From assembly GCF_041296385.1 (NCBI RefSeq), contig NC_091014.1, positions 18,761,578 through 18,825,577 of the forward strand: a stretch of 64,000 nt of DNA, read 5' to 3'. Positions 1-14,600 of the stretch are shown here, one piece after another. The notes beneath the pieces were generated by a model. The model made no database searches. It worked only from the letters and a program-made list of their open reading frames with translations, and was not told the DNA's origin. This DNA comes from Aphelocoma coerulescens. Its lineage: Eukaryota; Chordata; Aves; Passeriformes; Corvidae. A program made the position numbers and the translations under genes. Within the stretch, counting starts at the first letter, position 1, and each line of letters opens with the position of its first letter.

Positions 1-1732
1 CTGATTAAATGTTGGCTCAAGGTGTTCCAAGTCCTCCATCAGCATTGCTCTTTATCTGTCAGAATCACCCTCTGCCTCAATTTCTTTCCCAAAAGTGATT
101 TCCTTTTGGCTTGTTGGAATCCAATTCTCATCTAGCCTGTGATACTTCTATGTTTCTGATGACAGTTTTCATTACCATAATGGGCATCCATTTTGGGATT
201 ATATGCTGGATATATGCATTTGCCCACAAAACACATATTGAAATATTCTGAGACTGACATATATTTAATTGCGATTACTCTAATTCCCTTTCCAGTTTTA
301 TGCTACCAATTTAAATTTTTGTGACATGTAGTTTGATCATAGATAATAATACTGTGGTTGTCACTTACTCTGTGCTGAAATTAACATTATCTTCCCATAA
401 TTTATTGCCTAGGGATCTTTCCTGGCCAATCATCTTGAGAACTATCAATAAGGATCTCAACAATTTGGTTTAAATTATTATGCAAGGTAATAATTTTCTT
501 TTCTTTGCATGTCTCTTTCCCTTCTCCTATTCCAATGCTCTAATTTCCTGTTTTTAAGACCTGAGGACTGTCTTCATACCCATTATATATCCAAACTGTT
601 CGGCAAATCCTGCTAAGTTCTTGGTTTCAGGAACTACTTAGTTTTAATTAACTTAATCATATTTTGAGTGAGAACTAATGTTTGTTGATATATACATTTT
701 ACTCCTTTGAAGTACATCTATGATCTTCTGAATGCCAATGAAATTAAAAGGTATGAAATGCCTATATTTACATAATAATTTTGAATTTGAAATAAAAATT
801 CAGAAAAGAACAATCACAACACATCACAAAGTTCCTGCTTTCCTCTCTTTGTTGTCCATACTCTAGCAGTACATCCCCACATCATACATCATTTATTTCT
901 ACCTATTCATTTTTTAATGCAATATAAAATCCCTTTTTCCGTGATTATCTACATTTTCAACCCTTGTATTCTTACATGACTGAATAAATTGGCTTATTTT
1001 TTCATGGGATCTGGATTTTTATGTTTCCCATTTTGGTGAGCTGCAGTTTGCCTGCAGGCCAGTTAAAATTGACTGCTCAATTTATTTCTTCCATCAAACA
1101 GGAGGTCATCCAAGTATATTTATCACAGACTCAGAAAAAAAATCACTTAAGTTTTTTATTCAGCTCTCCAAAACCCAAGACGTTGCTCTCTCTAGATACG
1201 TCTAAAATGTATCTTTAATTTCCTACTGCATGTTTTCATCTGTGAGGACTTATTCTGACCAGGAGATCCTGGTTCATTATGATTCGTGTAAGAAAGGAAC
1301 TTGTATTCCATAAAGTATTGTTTATAATGCCATTTCTTAATTTTGTTAACACTAATGATTAATATAGTTATCATATATTATAGTCACAGTTATCAGCTAT
1401 AGTTATCAGCTAGAGTTAAAATTATAAAGAAAGAGAGGATGATATAGTAGTAATCTCTTCAGATGCTGGAAAACCTAAATTCTGGGATATTAAACAGGCC
1501 TTTAATCAAGGTTTAGCACTGTGCAGATCTCATCCATGAAAAAGTTACCTCATCTCGGTCTTTTGAGCTCTTACAAGATTTTCTTAAAAGAAAACATAGT
1601 TTCTACTGTGAAACAGAAAAGATGATCATGTGAGAGTTTGTGGTGACACTTTTACATGGCAAGATCATGCAGTTATTGTTGCCCGTACTAGTGGGAGCTG
1701 CCTGCAGGCTCCTGTGTTACCCTGGGTGGGCT
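1..1732. other. AT-rich non-coding stretch
   Basis: No coding region, RNA gene or repeat family is recognised here. The open frames are under 70 codons and show no domain or conserved motif. The sequence is AT-rich with short poly-A and poly-T runs, as in avian introns and gene deserts. Confidence 0.6.
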
Positions 1733-2659
1733 GTGGTTCTCCTGCAGCCAGGGGTACACACAGCTCAGCACAGCTGAGGTTCTCCTGCAGCCAGGGGTAC
1801 ACACAGCACAGCACAGCACAGCACAGCTGAGGTTCTCCTGCAGCCAGGGGTACACACAGCACAGCTCAGCACAGCACAGCTGAGGTTCTCCTGCAGCCAG
1901 GGGTACACACAGCACAGCTCAGCACAGCACAGCTGAGGTTCTCCTGCAGCCAGGGGTACACACAGCTCAGCACAGCTGAGGTTCTCCTGCAGCCAGGGGT
2001 ACACACAGCTCAGCACAGCTGAGGTTCTCCTGCAGCCAGGGGTACACACAGCTCAGCACAGCTGAGGTTCTCCTGCAGCCAGGGGTACACACAGCTCAGC
2101 ACAGCTCAGCACAGCTCAGCACAGCACAGCACAGCACAGCACAGCACAGCACAGCACAGCACAGCTGAGGTTCTCCTGCAGCCAGGGGTACACACAGCGC
2201 AGCACAGCACAGCACAGCACAGCACAGCACAGCTGAGGTTCTCCTGCAGCCAGGGGTACACACAGCACAGCACAGCTCAGCACAGCACAGCACAGCTCAG
2301 CACAGCACAGCACAGCACAGCACAGCACAGCACAGCTGAGGTTCTCCTGCAGCCAGGGGTACACACAGCTCAGCACAGCTCAGCACAGCACAGCACAGCA
2401 CAGCACAGCTGAGTTCTCCTGCAGCCAGGTACACACAGCACAGCACAGCTCAGCACAGCACAGCACAGCACAGCTGAGGTTCTCCTGCAGCCAGGGGTAC
2501 ACACAGCTCAGCTCAGCACAGCACAGCACAGCTCAGCACAGCACAGCTCAGCACAGCACAGCACAGCTGAGGTTCTCCTGCAGCCAGGGGTACACACAGC
2601 ACAGCACAGCTCAGCACAGCACAGCACAGCACAGCTCAGCACAGCACAGCACAGCACAG
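1733..2659. repeat. Modular minisatellite with pentamer-phased units
   Basis: Fourteen copies of a core reading GGTTCTCCTGCAGCCAGG, followed by GGTACACACAG, start at 1735, 1778, 1831, 1884, 1937, 1980, 2023, 2066, 2169, 2237, 2340, 2413, 2478 and 2571. Between cores lie runs of the pentamers CAGCA and CAGCT. Core-to-core distances are 43, 53, 53, 53, 43, 43, 43, 103, 68, 103, 73, 65 and 93 bases. All but one equal 43 plus a multiple of five. The exception (65) follows a core at 2413 that has lost three G residues. The array is therefore a minisatellite whose units differ in pentamer number. Because the core lacks stops in several frames, apparent proteins rich in CAVLC/CAELC and VYPWLQENLS appear on the minus strand; these are by-products of the repeat. 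Confidence 0.95.
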
Positions 2660-5600
2660 GTGTGATGGCCCAGTGACATACGTGTAGCATAGAGCAGCAC
2701 AGGCATCACCTGCTCAGGATAATGGTTTACTGGATCATTAACTTCTCAGTGTGTGGTGATCAGTTTTATTACAGGCATCCCGTATGTGTTCTAATAAGTT
2801 CTTTACTTCAGTCATTTACTTCGTATACTCTAATACTAGTCATTATCAGTAACATATGTATCTTTTGATGCCATACACAAACATTTCTTAATCTACATAT
2901 TTCTATTTTACACTAATATAGGTGTGTCTTGAAGAACTGAGGCATCCTATGTATTTCCTTATTAGCAAAGTACTAATCACTTGCGTTCTGAAGGACATCA
3001 CTTCAACTCTACCTACAATAACTGAGCTTCCTGCATTCTCAGCCCTATAACCATTTGCTTGAAAGATGTGTAGGTATTGTTGTGAATCACAAAACAGCAA
3101 AGCATGGCCTCAGTACAGTGATGTTCTTGTTACTCTAAAGTGTACATTAAGTATTGCCAGGATTTTTTTTTCCTAGTAAATAGCTTTTTTGCTATTTGCT
3201 ACTGTTCCTGATGCAGTCACCACCTAGGTTTTTCTGTAAGTGAACTCATAGTGTTATTAACCTTTTTTTACCTATTCTGGCAGTATCAAACACAGACTGT
3301 AAGTCACAAGAGTTGCAGCTTTCAGTTTCAGTACTTTATGTTAAATCATTAGGGAGCAAGAGTGAAAGGTAGACATAAATATGTGAAGCCTCTGATGGCC
3401 TCTATAATTGCAGTGAGCACGCCCACACATCCATGAAAGATTAGTATTGTGAAAGGTATTGCTAAAAAAAATAAAGTGCTGTCTTTCAAGATTTTACTAG
3501 GTGATAATTATAAAGCATATGAAAAGTCAGATTTGGATTCATGTTCCTCTTCATGCTGACTGAAACCTTTTTTTTTGGTATATTGATGTATCCTTGTATT
3601 GTGCTAGAAGGCCTGAGAAGGTGCAACTCACATCTTAGCAACAGATGTTTTTAAATTACTTACTAGTCCAGCAAGATGACAAAAGTGTTTTAAATGGTTT
3701 TATTGCTCATCCTCTTCCTCAAAGGAATCTTAAAAAAATGTTATTATCATTATACTGAATTTCGCTATGTACTATACTGCAGCCATTGGCCATTTCATTT
3801 AGAAGTTTCTTCCCTGCATTTCCAACAAGATAGACAGTAAACTTAGTTCCCTTTTTAACTTTTAAAAAAGCAGAAAAGCTGTCTTCCTTGAATAAGAAAA
3901 AAATGTATAACCCTGAGTAATGTGGAACAATAAGAGAACTTATTGTGTCATTTAATTTAGTCGATTACAGAGAGCTAACAGCCTTTAGAGGTACAATTTT
4001 CTTTGAATCATTCTTTAATACTTCATTCGGCTAGACATGATCACTGTCAGTTGAAACTTTCTAATCAGTTTAAGAATTCTCTAATCCATAAAAGCTGTTC
4101 CAGTATTAGGAACAAAACCAAGGTATACCTATTTGATGATTATTAAATTGTAAATATTTTACCTCAATTTTTCCCTGTTTTAGTTTTTAAATGAAACAAG
4201 AATTATAGGTGACTTAAGAAAAAAAAAAAAAAAGAAGTAAAAATAAAGAGAGAGAGAAAATAAGTAATGAATTTCTTCTCTCAATTAAAACCTAAATTGC
4301 TGTGGCTATGTTACTGGCTATGACTAATTAGTTGAAACTTGGCCAAAAAATTCAATAGATGTTTTCCAGTTCTGAAGTTTTCAGTCATTCTTGCAGAAAT
4401 ATCTCTTTAAAAGAAAATTAGTACAATTTTCTGATTGCTCATTAGTGTTTCCATGCTATTCTATAATTTAGCATATTTCATTCATGCAGACATGCAGAGG
4501 AATTAATACTCTGTGACAAGGATTGCCAGAGACCCAACATAACCATAAGCAAACAGTCCAAACAAACTACTTACCATGAAGCCTATAGCAGAAAAGTAAC
4601 TGACCTGCTAAAAGGGACTATGATTTCACTGGAGTGTAATTTATCAGCCAAAAAAAATATCTGTATGTCAGGTTGTTTTCTCTTATAAACAAATATTTTT
4701 AACCCTCATTCAGTCTTCATATATGGAGATTTACCAAAAGGCCTGCTTAAATCCCATGTAATATATCAGTATTTAATGGTATATCTTGGGCTGAAATGCA
4801 GCCTACTGTTGTTTAAACTGAACGGGTGATATTTCCAGCTAGAGCATAAACAGAATTTTGAAAAAATTTGTAATGAAGTCTTTTCTAAAGAAGCCTTGCT
4901 AGCTCGGTCTTGGTACATCTCACATATCCTCATTAAAATAGTGGCCTGTGCATCATGCTAGAAACTATGACAACAAGCTAGTGACAGTTGGAAAAGGTTC
5001 AGTGAGTTGCTGACTCCTTCTGAAGCCACATGTGCAGCCTTGCAGTATTGAAAATTTACCCTGAAGGCTGCCTCAGGGTTGCCTTGGGAAATATACTATA
5101 GGCATATACACCAGAGCGTTTAAACAAAGGAAAGCTGAATTACTGTGCTTTGAGAGTCATTTGTCATCCTATAATCATTGATCAATACAGAACTTATGAT
5201 GGCAAATGATAGTCTCCACGGTCCAAAACACAAAGGAGTTTGAAATCTGTAACTTGAGATTTTTCTTCTCTTCATCACATTAGGACGTCTCCTTGAGAAA
5301 TGACACATTTTCAAGAATTCCTGCTACAGCTGAAAAATGCAATACATCTCTGAAGATTTAATAAACTAAAAGCAAAGGGAGAAATTATGCATATATCAGA
5401 ATTTAAAGCACTGAAAGCTCTTACAGCAGAGAATTTTTGTTCTTCTAGTATCCAGAAAGAATAGGTTAGGTATTAAACACTCCTTCTTTTTTTCAGGTCA
5501 ATCTTTTCATTAGGTTATTTTGCCCTGATTTTGTTCTGAGAATTGAAATATTCCTCCTTAGACATCCTCCTTTGTTTTCACTCTACAGGTTCCCTGACTC

Positions 5601-8600
5601 AATTTCAGTGACAGTTTCATGACAACAGTGTATGAAGTCTTACCATAAGGTTGTCTCTTTCTATAACAGAGTTGGCAGTTCTTCCTATTAGTGGTCTTCA
5701 CCAAACATTGGTATGTCCCTGAGCTCAGTGATCACTTGTCTGTCCTTTATATTTCTAACTTTAAATTTTGTTTGTTTAACACAAAAACAACAAAATAAAA
5801 CAAGCAAACCAAAAGCTTGCTCCTACCAGTTTTCTCTGGAGGTTTTAGTCTAAGAGATGGCTCCAACTTTCACTGCAAAGTGAAATATGAGTTCTCATAG
5901 TAGATTGCACAAAAAATTTACAGTAGATTGCACCAGAATAGAAGTTATTTTTCTCAGCTGAGTCTAGAATACCTTTTGCTTGCTTATCCTTTTTCTTTGC
6001 TATTACAAAGCAAATGTCAATTCAAAGTCTAATTCGCCAAAAAATGCAACAGATTCAAAACATCTTAAATGAGTTCCATTGACACAAGCTAGCAACACCA
6101 TGTACTATCAAAATAAATTCTCTTTCAAAGTCAGTCTAAAATGGACAACAGTAGTATACTCAGGTCTTATTTCACAACCATTATCCTGATTAGTTTTGAG
6201 ACAGATTATGAGATAACAGTTTGACTGAGACCAACAGCCTGAACATAAATTACTGATTGAATTTTAGTATATGACTTAGAAATCTTTCAAATAATGCCAA
6301 GGAATTCTGCTGAAGTACACTATAAACAATCTCTATGACCTTATTTGTATCTAGCAATTATGCATAGATAGATACACTTCCAACAGACTCTGATAACAAG
6401 AGAAGAAATAACAGAAATACACTAGCTATTTTATCTAAAGCTATTTTTTCTTGGAGTAAAAGAAATGGTGATTGTGAGAAAAAAGTAATTTCTATTCTTT
6501 GATGATATTTCTAATGATAAGATAATCAATTCTGTATTTGGAAAAACAAAATCAAAACCAAACAACGAAAACATCCTACTATTTACCTCACACTTTAACC
6601 AAAAGATAAGCAACTGATAGTTCTCTTGCACGCAGAAAATTCTAAAATTTAAATAGTCTTAACTGTTTTGAAAACAGGATATATTTGGTAATTTAATTCA
6701 GCAACAGAGTTTTAAACATATTAGTCACGAAAGCTGACACTTATAAGTACTCTAGCTGTGTAGTCTTAATTTTTCAGATATATCTTTTTTTTTCTATCCA
6801 GAGATGTTGTCACAGTTGATTTGGAATTTTCTGCACTTTTTAGTCATTGCTATAATTACTTTAAATGACCTGGAGCTACTGCTTGACAAAATAACATTTG
6901 GTAAAGGAAGATTAATCACACACCTCTAGGAGTGATCTGACTATCACTGACTATCACATTGTGGAGGTTATTGCATTATATGGACGTTCTAATGTTTCTT
7001 AGAAAGAGATAAAAAAAAATTATACAGGACAACTAACCACAATTTTTCCTTCTGTATAGAAACGATGTTTTGCCACTATGATGTTTGAGTATTTTGGTAT
7101 ACTGTTTGAAGAAAGTGATCTTTGAAAAGATATTAATACACTTTTTTACCCTAAATAAATAAAACAAAGTAGAAAAGTTAAATTAATGCATTGGCATTAG
7201 GATGGAGGATGCCAGAATCTGGAAAACATCATTGGGCTCTACCTCTTCAGAAAACACATACAGACACTATGTGTTTCTTAAGTAAACTGTGTTTTTTAGG
7301 TACACTAGAAAGATTGGGGAACGAAATAGTTTGCCCAAAAAAGTAATAAAAGTTTTGGAAGGACTGGAAAAAATTCCATTTAATTAAAAAAAATTGATTT
7401 TTTTCTAGACTTTCCAAACATTGGAAAGAAATATTGTGTCACTGCCAATTTGCCTTGCCCAATAATTTGGACAGTGATGAAGTCAGAACTGTAATATAGA
7501 TGAGGTTACATATGTCTTGGTTATTAGGAAAAAAAAAAACACTAAAAACAAACCAACAACCATAACTAGAAAAGTGGATTCATGAGCATAAAAACATAGG
7601 TTTCAGTGGGTGACTGGAGTAGCAAATCTTTTGTTGTTGCTCATGTCATGTTATTCTCATCCCTGATGCAGACAATTTAGGTGCTGTTATTGCTTAGTTT
7701 CGCTGACCTAAAATTTTTCATCTTTATATGTAGAAAATACTACAAATTAGCTTATACTTTGCATATAATAATGAATGACTGCTTGAGAAGTGCTTTAGGA
7801 TAATCAAATGAAGGAAATACTATAATTTCCTGTAAATGTAAAGTAATGTAAGTCATACTGAAAAACTTTCTGTAGCATGACAGTGGTTTAGAAGCTTGTT
7901 TGTGCTGCTAAACTGGAAATGCATTCTTTATCTTTGAAAAAGAACAACAAAGCCACAGCCTTTGGCTCCTCACAATCAATGAAAAGTCACTGATGTAAAA
8001 ATAAACTTTTAAATTGAAAAATGATAAAAAAGACATCAACTACAATAAAAAAAAATGTATCTAAAAACAAAATGCGCAGTTAAAGAGAAAAACAAATAAT
8101 TTAACCTAAACATTACAGACAAAATTATGAAAACATATTGTCAGCATAAACAAGGCAGAATGTGCAATTTTCAGAATACAATTATTTGTTCTTGTACTTC
8201 TTTACATAACCAATGGTGCATGCAATGACAGGGTATATAAATACAAAAAAAACTATTTGTGCCTTGCTGTAGCACTTTAAATTGCATTATTTACATTGAC
8301 ACTGAAACAGTGTTTGACAAAGCAGTACCTCCCCGTTGGTAGGTGCCAGTGAATGTCTTGAAACCCTGATTAAAAAGTTGATGAAAGAGACTTAGAAGAT
8401 CTGTCTGGAGATGAATATGGTCAGATGCTATTTCTGATCTTTATTCTTAAACGGGTGTGATGGGTTGCTTGGGAGGCTGGAACACTGTTCTATGTTTATC
8501 GTATTGTACATCAATAGGAAAATTCAATAACCACTTTTTTCAAAATTCATAAGTCTTATTCCTACTTTATAAATACAAATTCTAAGCTAGCAATTGTTTC

Positions 8601-11600
8601 AAGAATCTTCTTCTAGAAATGTAGTGTTTCTCTCTCAGGAGGGCTATGAGGTGACTATACAGAGAAAAGAGAGAAAGACTCTGTTTTATGTGCATGATAA
8701 TTACTGATTCCAGGGTAGTGAGTTCAGGATAAAGCCATACATATTTCTGATTTTCCCTCATCAAATAGCTACAAAGCTTCAACAAATGTGGTTATAATTA
8801 GCTGGAATTAAAGAGTGAGCAAAATAATACTGATGGAGGATGCAAATCATAACCTCTAGAAGTTCCTTTTAGTGCAGATATGTTGTTCAAGTCTAAGCAG
8901 ATACTTTGTTTAATGGCAGCAGTCTTACTGAAAATTAAGAAAACGTGCTCCTTGAACATGAGCTAGCACATCTTTTATATACTTGCAAAATGTGTTGATA
9001 TGAAGTAAACTATGCTTCTTATAACAATAGAAGTAATAAATAGCTTGTGGGGTGGAGGGATGGAATAACTGTACTTGAACATTTTTAAGAGTGGTATTAT
9101 TGATCAGAAAAAAGTGGCAGACTTTCTATTTTTTGAAAAGATATGAAAACTTCTCGCTGGAAGTAAGTGGAAATATTCTAAAAACTTTCACATAGCACAT
9201 CACAGTTTCTGTTTCCAGGGGAGCCACTTTCTTTATAACTGCTTGCACCAGCCCCACCATCAGGAAAACAGCTGTCAGGGACATTGAATATTAAGGAAGG
9301 AATCAAGGGTGACCTGAGAGAATAATAAGAAAAGAATTAAGATAAAAAATGTACATTATATTGGAAATAATATACTGTAGATATTTATGGAAAGAGGAGG
9401 TGTTGGATAACTTTTATCCTAGCTCTCATCTTCGGGAGACTGTATCTGTATGCTGGCTATCTTTGAAGTATGACACACTGTGTACTGCTGTAGAAAAATA
9501 AATTATATAAATATTAAAGTAAAATATGTCTCAGCTGGCTGAAGCACATACCAAAGACTTCCCTTAGGCTGTTATAAAAACTGCCACAAACAGTATATTC
9601 AGTACTGGATGAATTTAAGAACGGCTTCTTTTGGAGGCAATAGCTCATGTCCCTTTTTACTTGGGACTGTTATTCTTCATGTATCAATAATGAATGAACA
9701 GAAAAGGAAGTAATAAAGGTGACTGAAATTCTTTCCAGTTCCTAAAGATTTTTCATATCTTCAGAATTTCTCCATACTGACAATTCTACCAAATCACTGA
9801 GATCAATCTTACAAGTCAATTTTCCACAAAATGGGATTTTGGAGATGTTATTACACAGCCAAACATTTAATTTTTGTCATTGATAAACTATTCTTGGAAA
9901 TTATGTGTTTCCAGACATTAAAAGCAAAACTTTTGAAAAAAAAAAATCAGATTTCTCTTCATGAGAAAAATATAGAAACAGATATACAAAAGAGTGAAGG
10001 GTAGGTGATACAGGATGGAATGAGCCGGGAGTTGCGAAAGGAGACAAAAATGGAGATAGATACACTGTTGCCCTTTTCCATTCTGCTAAAAGTTGGCAAA
10101 ATCTGAGCTTCTCTCATTCACTTGTTACTGGAGTTGACTGCTTTGATTTCTTTTGTTTGGCTGGTTTGGGTTTTTTTTTGTTTTGTTTGGTTGTTTGTGG
10201 TTTTGTTTCTGTGCTCAGCCTTTTGTGGGAGGGGGAAGGCAGGAAGTGTTTATGTGGGTGGGGTTTTTAAGTAAAAAAAAGTGGGTTACTGCAACTGCAA
10301 TGATTCCACATTTAACAACATTGATGTTTTTCCTGGCTTCATCCTTCTGTAAAGGAATTGATTCAGATTCAGAGTATTTTTTTGAATAATTTGGGGTATA
10401 TTGATATGATACTGAATTATATCTGTTAGGTAAAGTTGAGAAATTTAAATTAATCTAGACTCTCTTATTATATGAGTCTCTTGTTGAACATTTATCTATC
10501 CTTGAATTATAAGGAGTTATTAACAGATAAAGCATGCAGGATAGAGACATAATTTCTATTTTTTTAAAATTTCTTTTATTTTGTTTGTCTTGAACTGGTT
10601 TCTTTAATGTAATCTCTGGTCTTCTGAACAACTTTGAATAAGCGCATTTTTACCACATAGTGGAACAATTTTGTAGTAGGTCTCAAAACAGAAAAAAACC
10701 TTGAGGGCAGAGGAAAGATAAAGGAAGTATTCCTTCTTCACACAGCTTATGAGAAAATAATAATTATTTGTCCAAAGACAAATGCTTAAATTTTTTATAA
10801 GTCCAGAAATATCTGGACATATTGAGAGAGGAAAATTCATCAAAGATTTCTAGAAAGCAAAAGTCATCAACTCTAGCTGAGGTATGTACACTGCATCATA
10901 AACTCATGGAGCCTTGAAAAGTATTCTGGGAAAGTATCACTGTATACTTTACTGATATTCATAGTTCTCTATTCAGTAAAAGCTGCACTGAAGAGCTCTT
11001 TCTGAACAACACATGCTCTTTTTGTCATGCAAATTTTTATATATTCTTCTATGTCGATGTAAGCTTTCTTATGATAAACTTATGTGTGTGCTTTGGACAA
11101 CGTAAAGAAGAAGGAAGTTCTGCTGGAGAGTGCTCATAATGAAAGAGCATGGAACTACACAGGAAACAGGTTTGATCTCTGTCCCTTCTGTTCTAGGACC
11201 TCATACACTACACAGAGGTGAATATACAGACAGGAAAACATGGTTCTGGAAGGACTGGAACATCCTGCTGGTAGCATGAGATTTACAGATGTCGTGAAGA
11301 CGGATACATTTTTAAAAAACAAATTTTTTTTCTTATTCAAAGTTTTTTTTCTTATTCAAATTTTTTATTTTAATAAATACCATTATTATGGCTTTCTTTG
11401 AAGAAGATAGATAGGCTTACATTTTCAACGTTCTTAGGAAATCTCATATTTTTCTGTTTACAGAATAGCCTCAAAATTAAAAGCAATTATGCTTAAACAT
11501 GAAACAAAGCCCGGTCTAGAATACCTTTGAACCAAACTGCTTTTTGACAAAACCCAGAACATAACAGACTCTCAAAAATAAAATAAGCTTCTATTACAAC

Positions 11601-14600
11601 CCCCACAACTTTCTTGGAGTCTATATCTCATCACACCGAGTATTGAGACAACATCTGTAATTCAGCTGTACTGTCGCTCATACTGGTCCGGGTTACTCAG
11701 GCCTAGACTGAGAAAGTAATTATGCAGACATAAAACTTTCTTGAGATGAAGAAGTTTAGTGTCTGACACTTTGTGCATGAATCTTGAACACACAAACAAT
11801 ACCAAAATCTGTTGGAGAGACAGGGTAGAGGTCCAAAGAAATATTCAAGAGCTAAACAGCCTGTCATGTACATGTCCTAACCTGAGTTGTCAAGTTCCTT
11901 CATCAGGTCAATGGCATTGTGCTGCTTTGTGTATGGCATAGGATCTTAACAGTGTCCTGGTCACGTAGAAACATGAGTTTCTTAACTGTTAGTGTGACTT
12001 AAGTCAGGTCGTGTTATTTCTGCACTGTTAAATTCAGGTTCCAGAGAAGGACCAGGTTTTTACATAGATGCACTTTACGGGAAGTGAGAATAGTTTTGTG
12101 GTGAATATATATGACTTATCTCCACTTGAATCCGGATTTAGGACAGGATACACAGCTATGGAATTTAAATGGAAATGTGCATAGAGGAAAAAATAAAATA
12201 AACCAAGATCTTGATTTTTAGGTGAAAGAAATTACAGCACAAGTCAGAGCTTACTCTGTAAGAATTTATGTTAGATGTAATGGAAGGAATAGAATTAAAT
12301 ATACTTATCATTTAGATATATTTATCTCCACTGTGTTCAATCAAAAATAGTATATGATAATATCTGTTACATACCAGTTGACTTCACACACTAGACTGAA
12401 AGCATAGATAATTGCCCTTACATGAGGTCAGAATAAAAAAATTGTAGTTTTGAACTGACTTGCCTAGGAAATGAGAACTGATCAGGATAGTTGAAAAAGT
12501 CCTTTTACTGGTGCATTAGGGATAACAATCACCATAAACACAGCAATGGTTTAAAGTATATCTCAGACAGCCTGTGTGGAGCATCTGTTTATTTATCTTA
12601 TTAGTCACATTGCCTCAAGTGAGAAATTTTATAGAGATACAGCTTTGTTCATAGACTTAGAAAACACATTTTTCCTTCACTGTTTTCTTTTAGCTGCTTT
12701 GTAAATGGATTATGTAAAAATCTTAACATTGTTGACAAAAGGTCAGTTTAACAGGCCTTGTCTGTATTGGAATGATAACACCTTCTACCAGTCTCATAAT
12801 CTCTGACAGCTGCTGCTCTGATCAGTGAATTCTTATTTGCAGAGGAACACTGAAAGTTGCTCTTAAGGAAGAGGAGAAACCAAGATTTTCTATCTTGTAA
12901 CCTCAGTGTTAAATGTTAGAGGAATAAGAAGCTCCAGTGACAGCTGTGCACACCTTTGTTAAATTATTTTAAAACTCACAATACTGCTAGTTTCTAAAAC
13001 AGAGGCATAGAGGTACAGCAAATATTTTTAAAAATGCCTTCATAAACCACCCCCCTCAATTTTCTCTCATCAGTGTTTCTCAGGACTGTGAAAAGATGGG
13101 ATAAAACCACCAGTATTCTCTAAATACTGTGTGCTGAAGGGAGATTTACAAAGAACTTGATTTATCATAACCAATTCTTCAGGTTTTGAATAAAATAATT
13201 TTCAGAATGTCCTAGTATTTTAAAACTGATGGAGTGTTGAAAAGGTTACCTTTTGTAACTGAGCTTATTCAGCCTGGTTTGATCTTTTTCTGAAGTGTCT
13301 GAAGCCATGTTTCCAGCATCTGTTCATTTGTAGTATGTGATTATGTTGATTCAATCACTTTCAAGCACATGAAAATTATTGATAATTCACCAGCTGCATT
13401 TTGAGAACAAATTTAATCTTTTAAAAGAAGGGAGGAAGAGAGTGATCAAACTTCAAGGTCCTTAACAAACTTCAGAAATGAATCAAGCTGTGGATACCAT
13501 GAATGCCTGGAAAAACAGTTGAATAATCCAAAACTGCAAATAGTATGGTGTTGTTTTACTTCTGACAATATTACTAGGAAATCTTTCAAGAATAATACAG
13601 GAAAATTTAAATTTTCAGTAAGTTATATACTGTTTGTTTGAGAATTCTTTATTTTTTAAATGACATGATTCAAAACCTACCTGACTTACCTATTTGGTTG
13701 AATTTGGCATATATATTATTAAAAACAAACTTACATGGTGACAATAGCTGTTTAGAATACCTAATATCACCCACCTAGGCCTCTCACCTAGGTAAAACAT
13801 CTTAGATTCACAAGAGTAGTGAGTGGCCACCATCTTCTGGCTTCAGATTTACATTAGTGTCACAATAAGCTGCAAAATATTGTGTCCCAGTAGTCCCTTG
13901 TGAGTCACCTTGAAAGAGGAAATTGCTCTCATCACATACCTCTGGAACTTCACAAAGAAATTCTGGCAACAAATAAATAATCAAGAATACACATATAATG
14001 CTCAATGATATTTTATATTTGGATCTAGCTTCCTCTGTAATTAGATTATAGTGTAAAAGTTTGGCTAAACTGTCAGAAGAAGCAGATTTTATAAAGTATA
14101 GATGAGTTTGTAATCAAAGAGATACAAACTAGTAGTCTCTTTCAAATATGCAGGAGGGAAGAGCTTTTCTTTTTACATGTACTGAGCTTTAAATACCATC
14201 TCATAATTACAAGCCATGCAGTGTAGCAGGTAATAATTAACTTATCTGAATAAAAGCTCATGTGGCACTTTAAGATTAAAGAAAGTTCAACAAAACTTAT
14301 TTTGAAAAAACAATTATACAAAAAGTCTATTTTTAGTGTCCATGTCCTCTGAGGTGGCAATTCCTATACATTACTATACAGTATAATCTGCTATTTATAT
14401 GAACTTGCCCTACACTGGGATTTGATTGTTAAAATTCAAGAAGTACTGTATGATCCTATGTGTTCTTTAAATCAACTTATTTTAAAGGGGAATTACTGAG
14501 TAGCCAAACAGCTTGAGTGTCTTTTCTGCCTTGCAGCCCTCATACCTGCCCATGTTCAGAGGATGTTATTGGTGACAGAGATTGCTCATCACCAAAAGCA

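Noticed and set aside
1733..2659. Regularly spaced repeats that could look like a CRISPR array
   Set aside because: The intervals between cores are themselves pentamer repeats and not unique spacers, and the genome is avian.
1765..2690. Cysteine-rich open frames on the minus strand (up to 94 codons)
   Set aside because: They are translations of the minisatellite and repeat the same short peptide in several frames.
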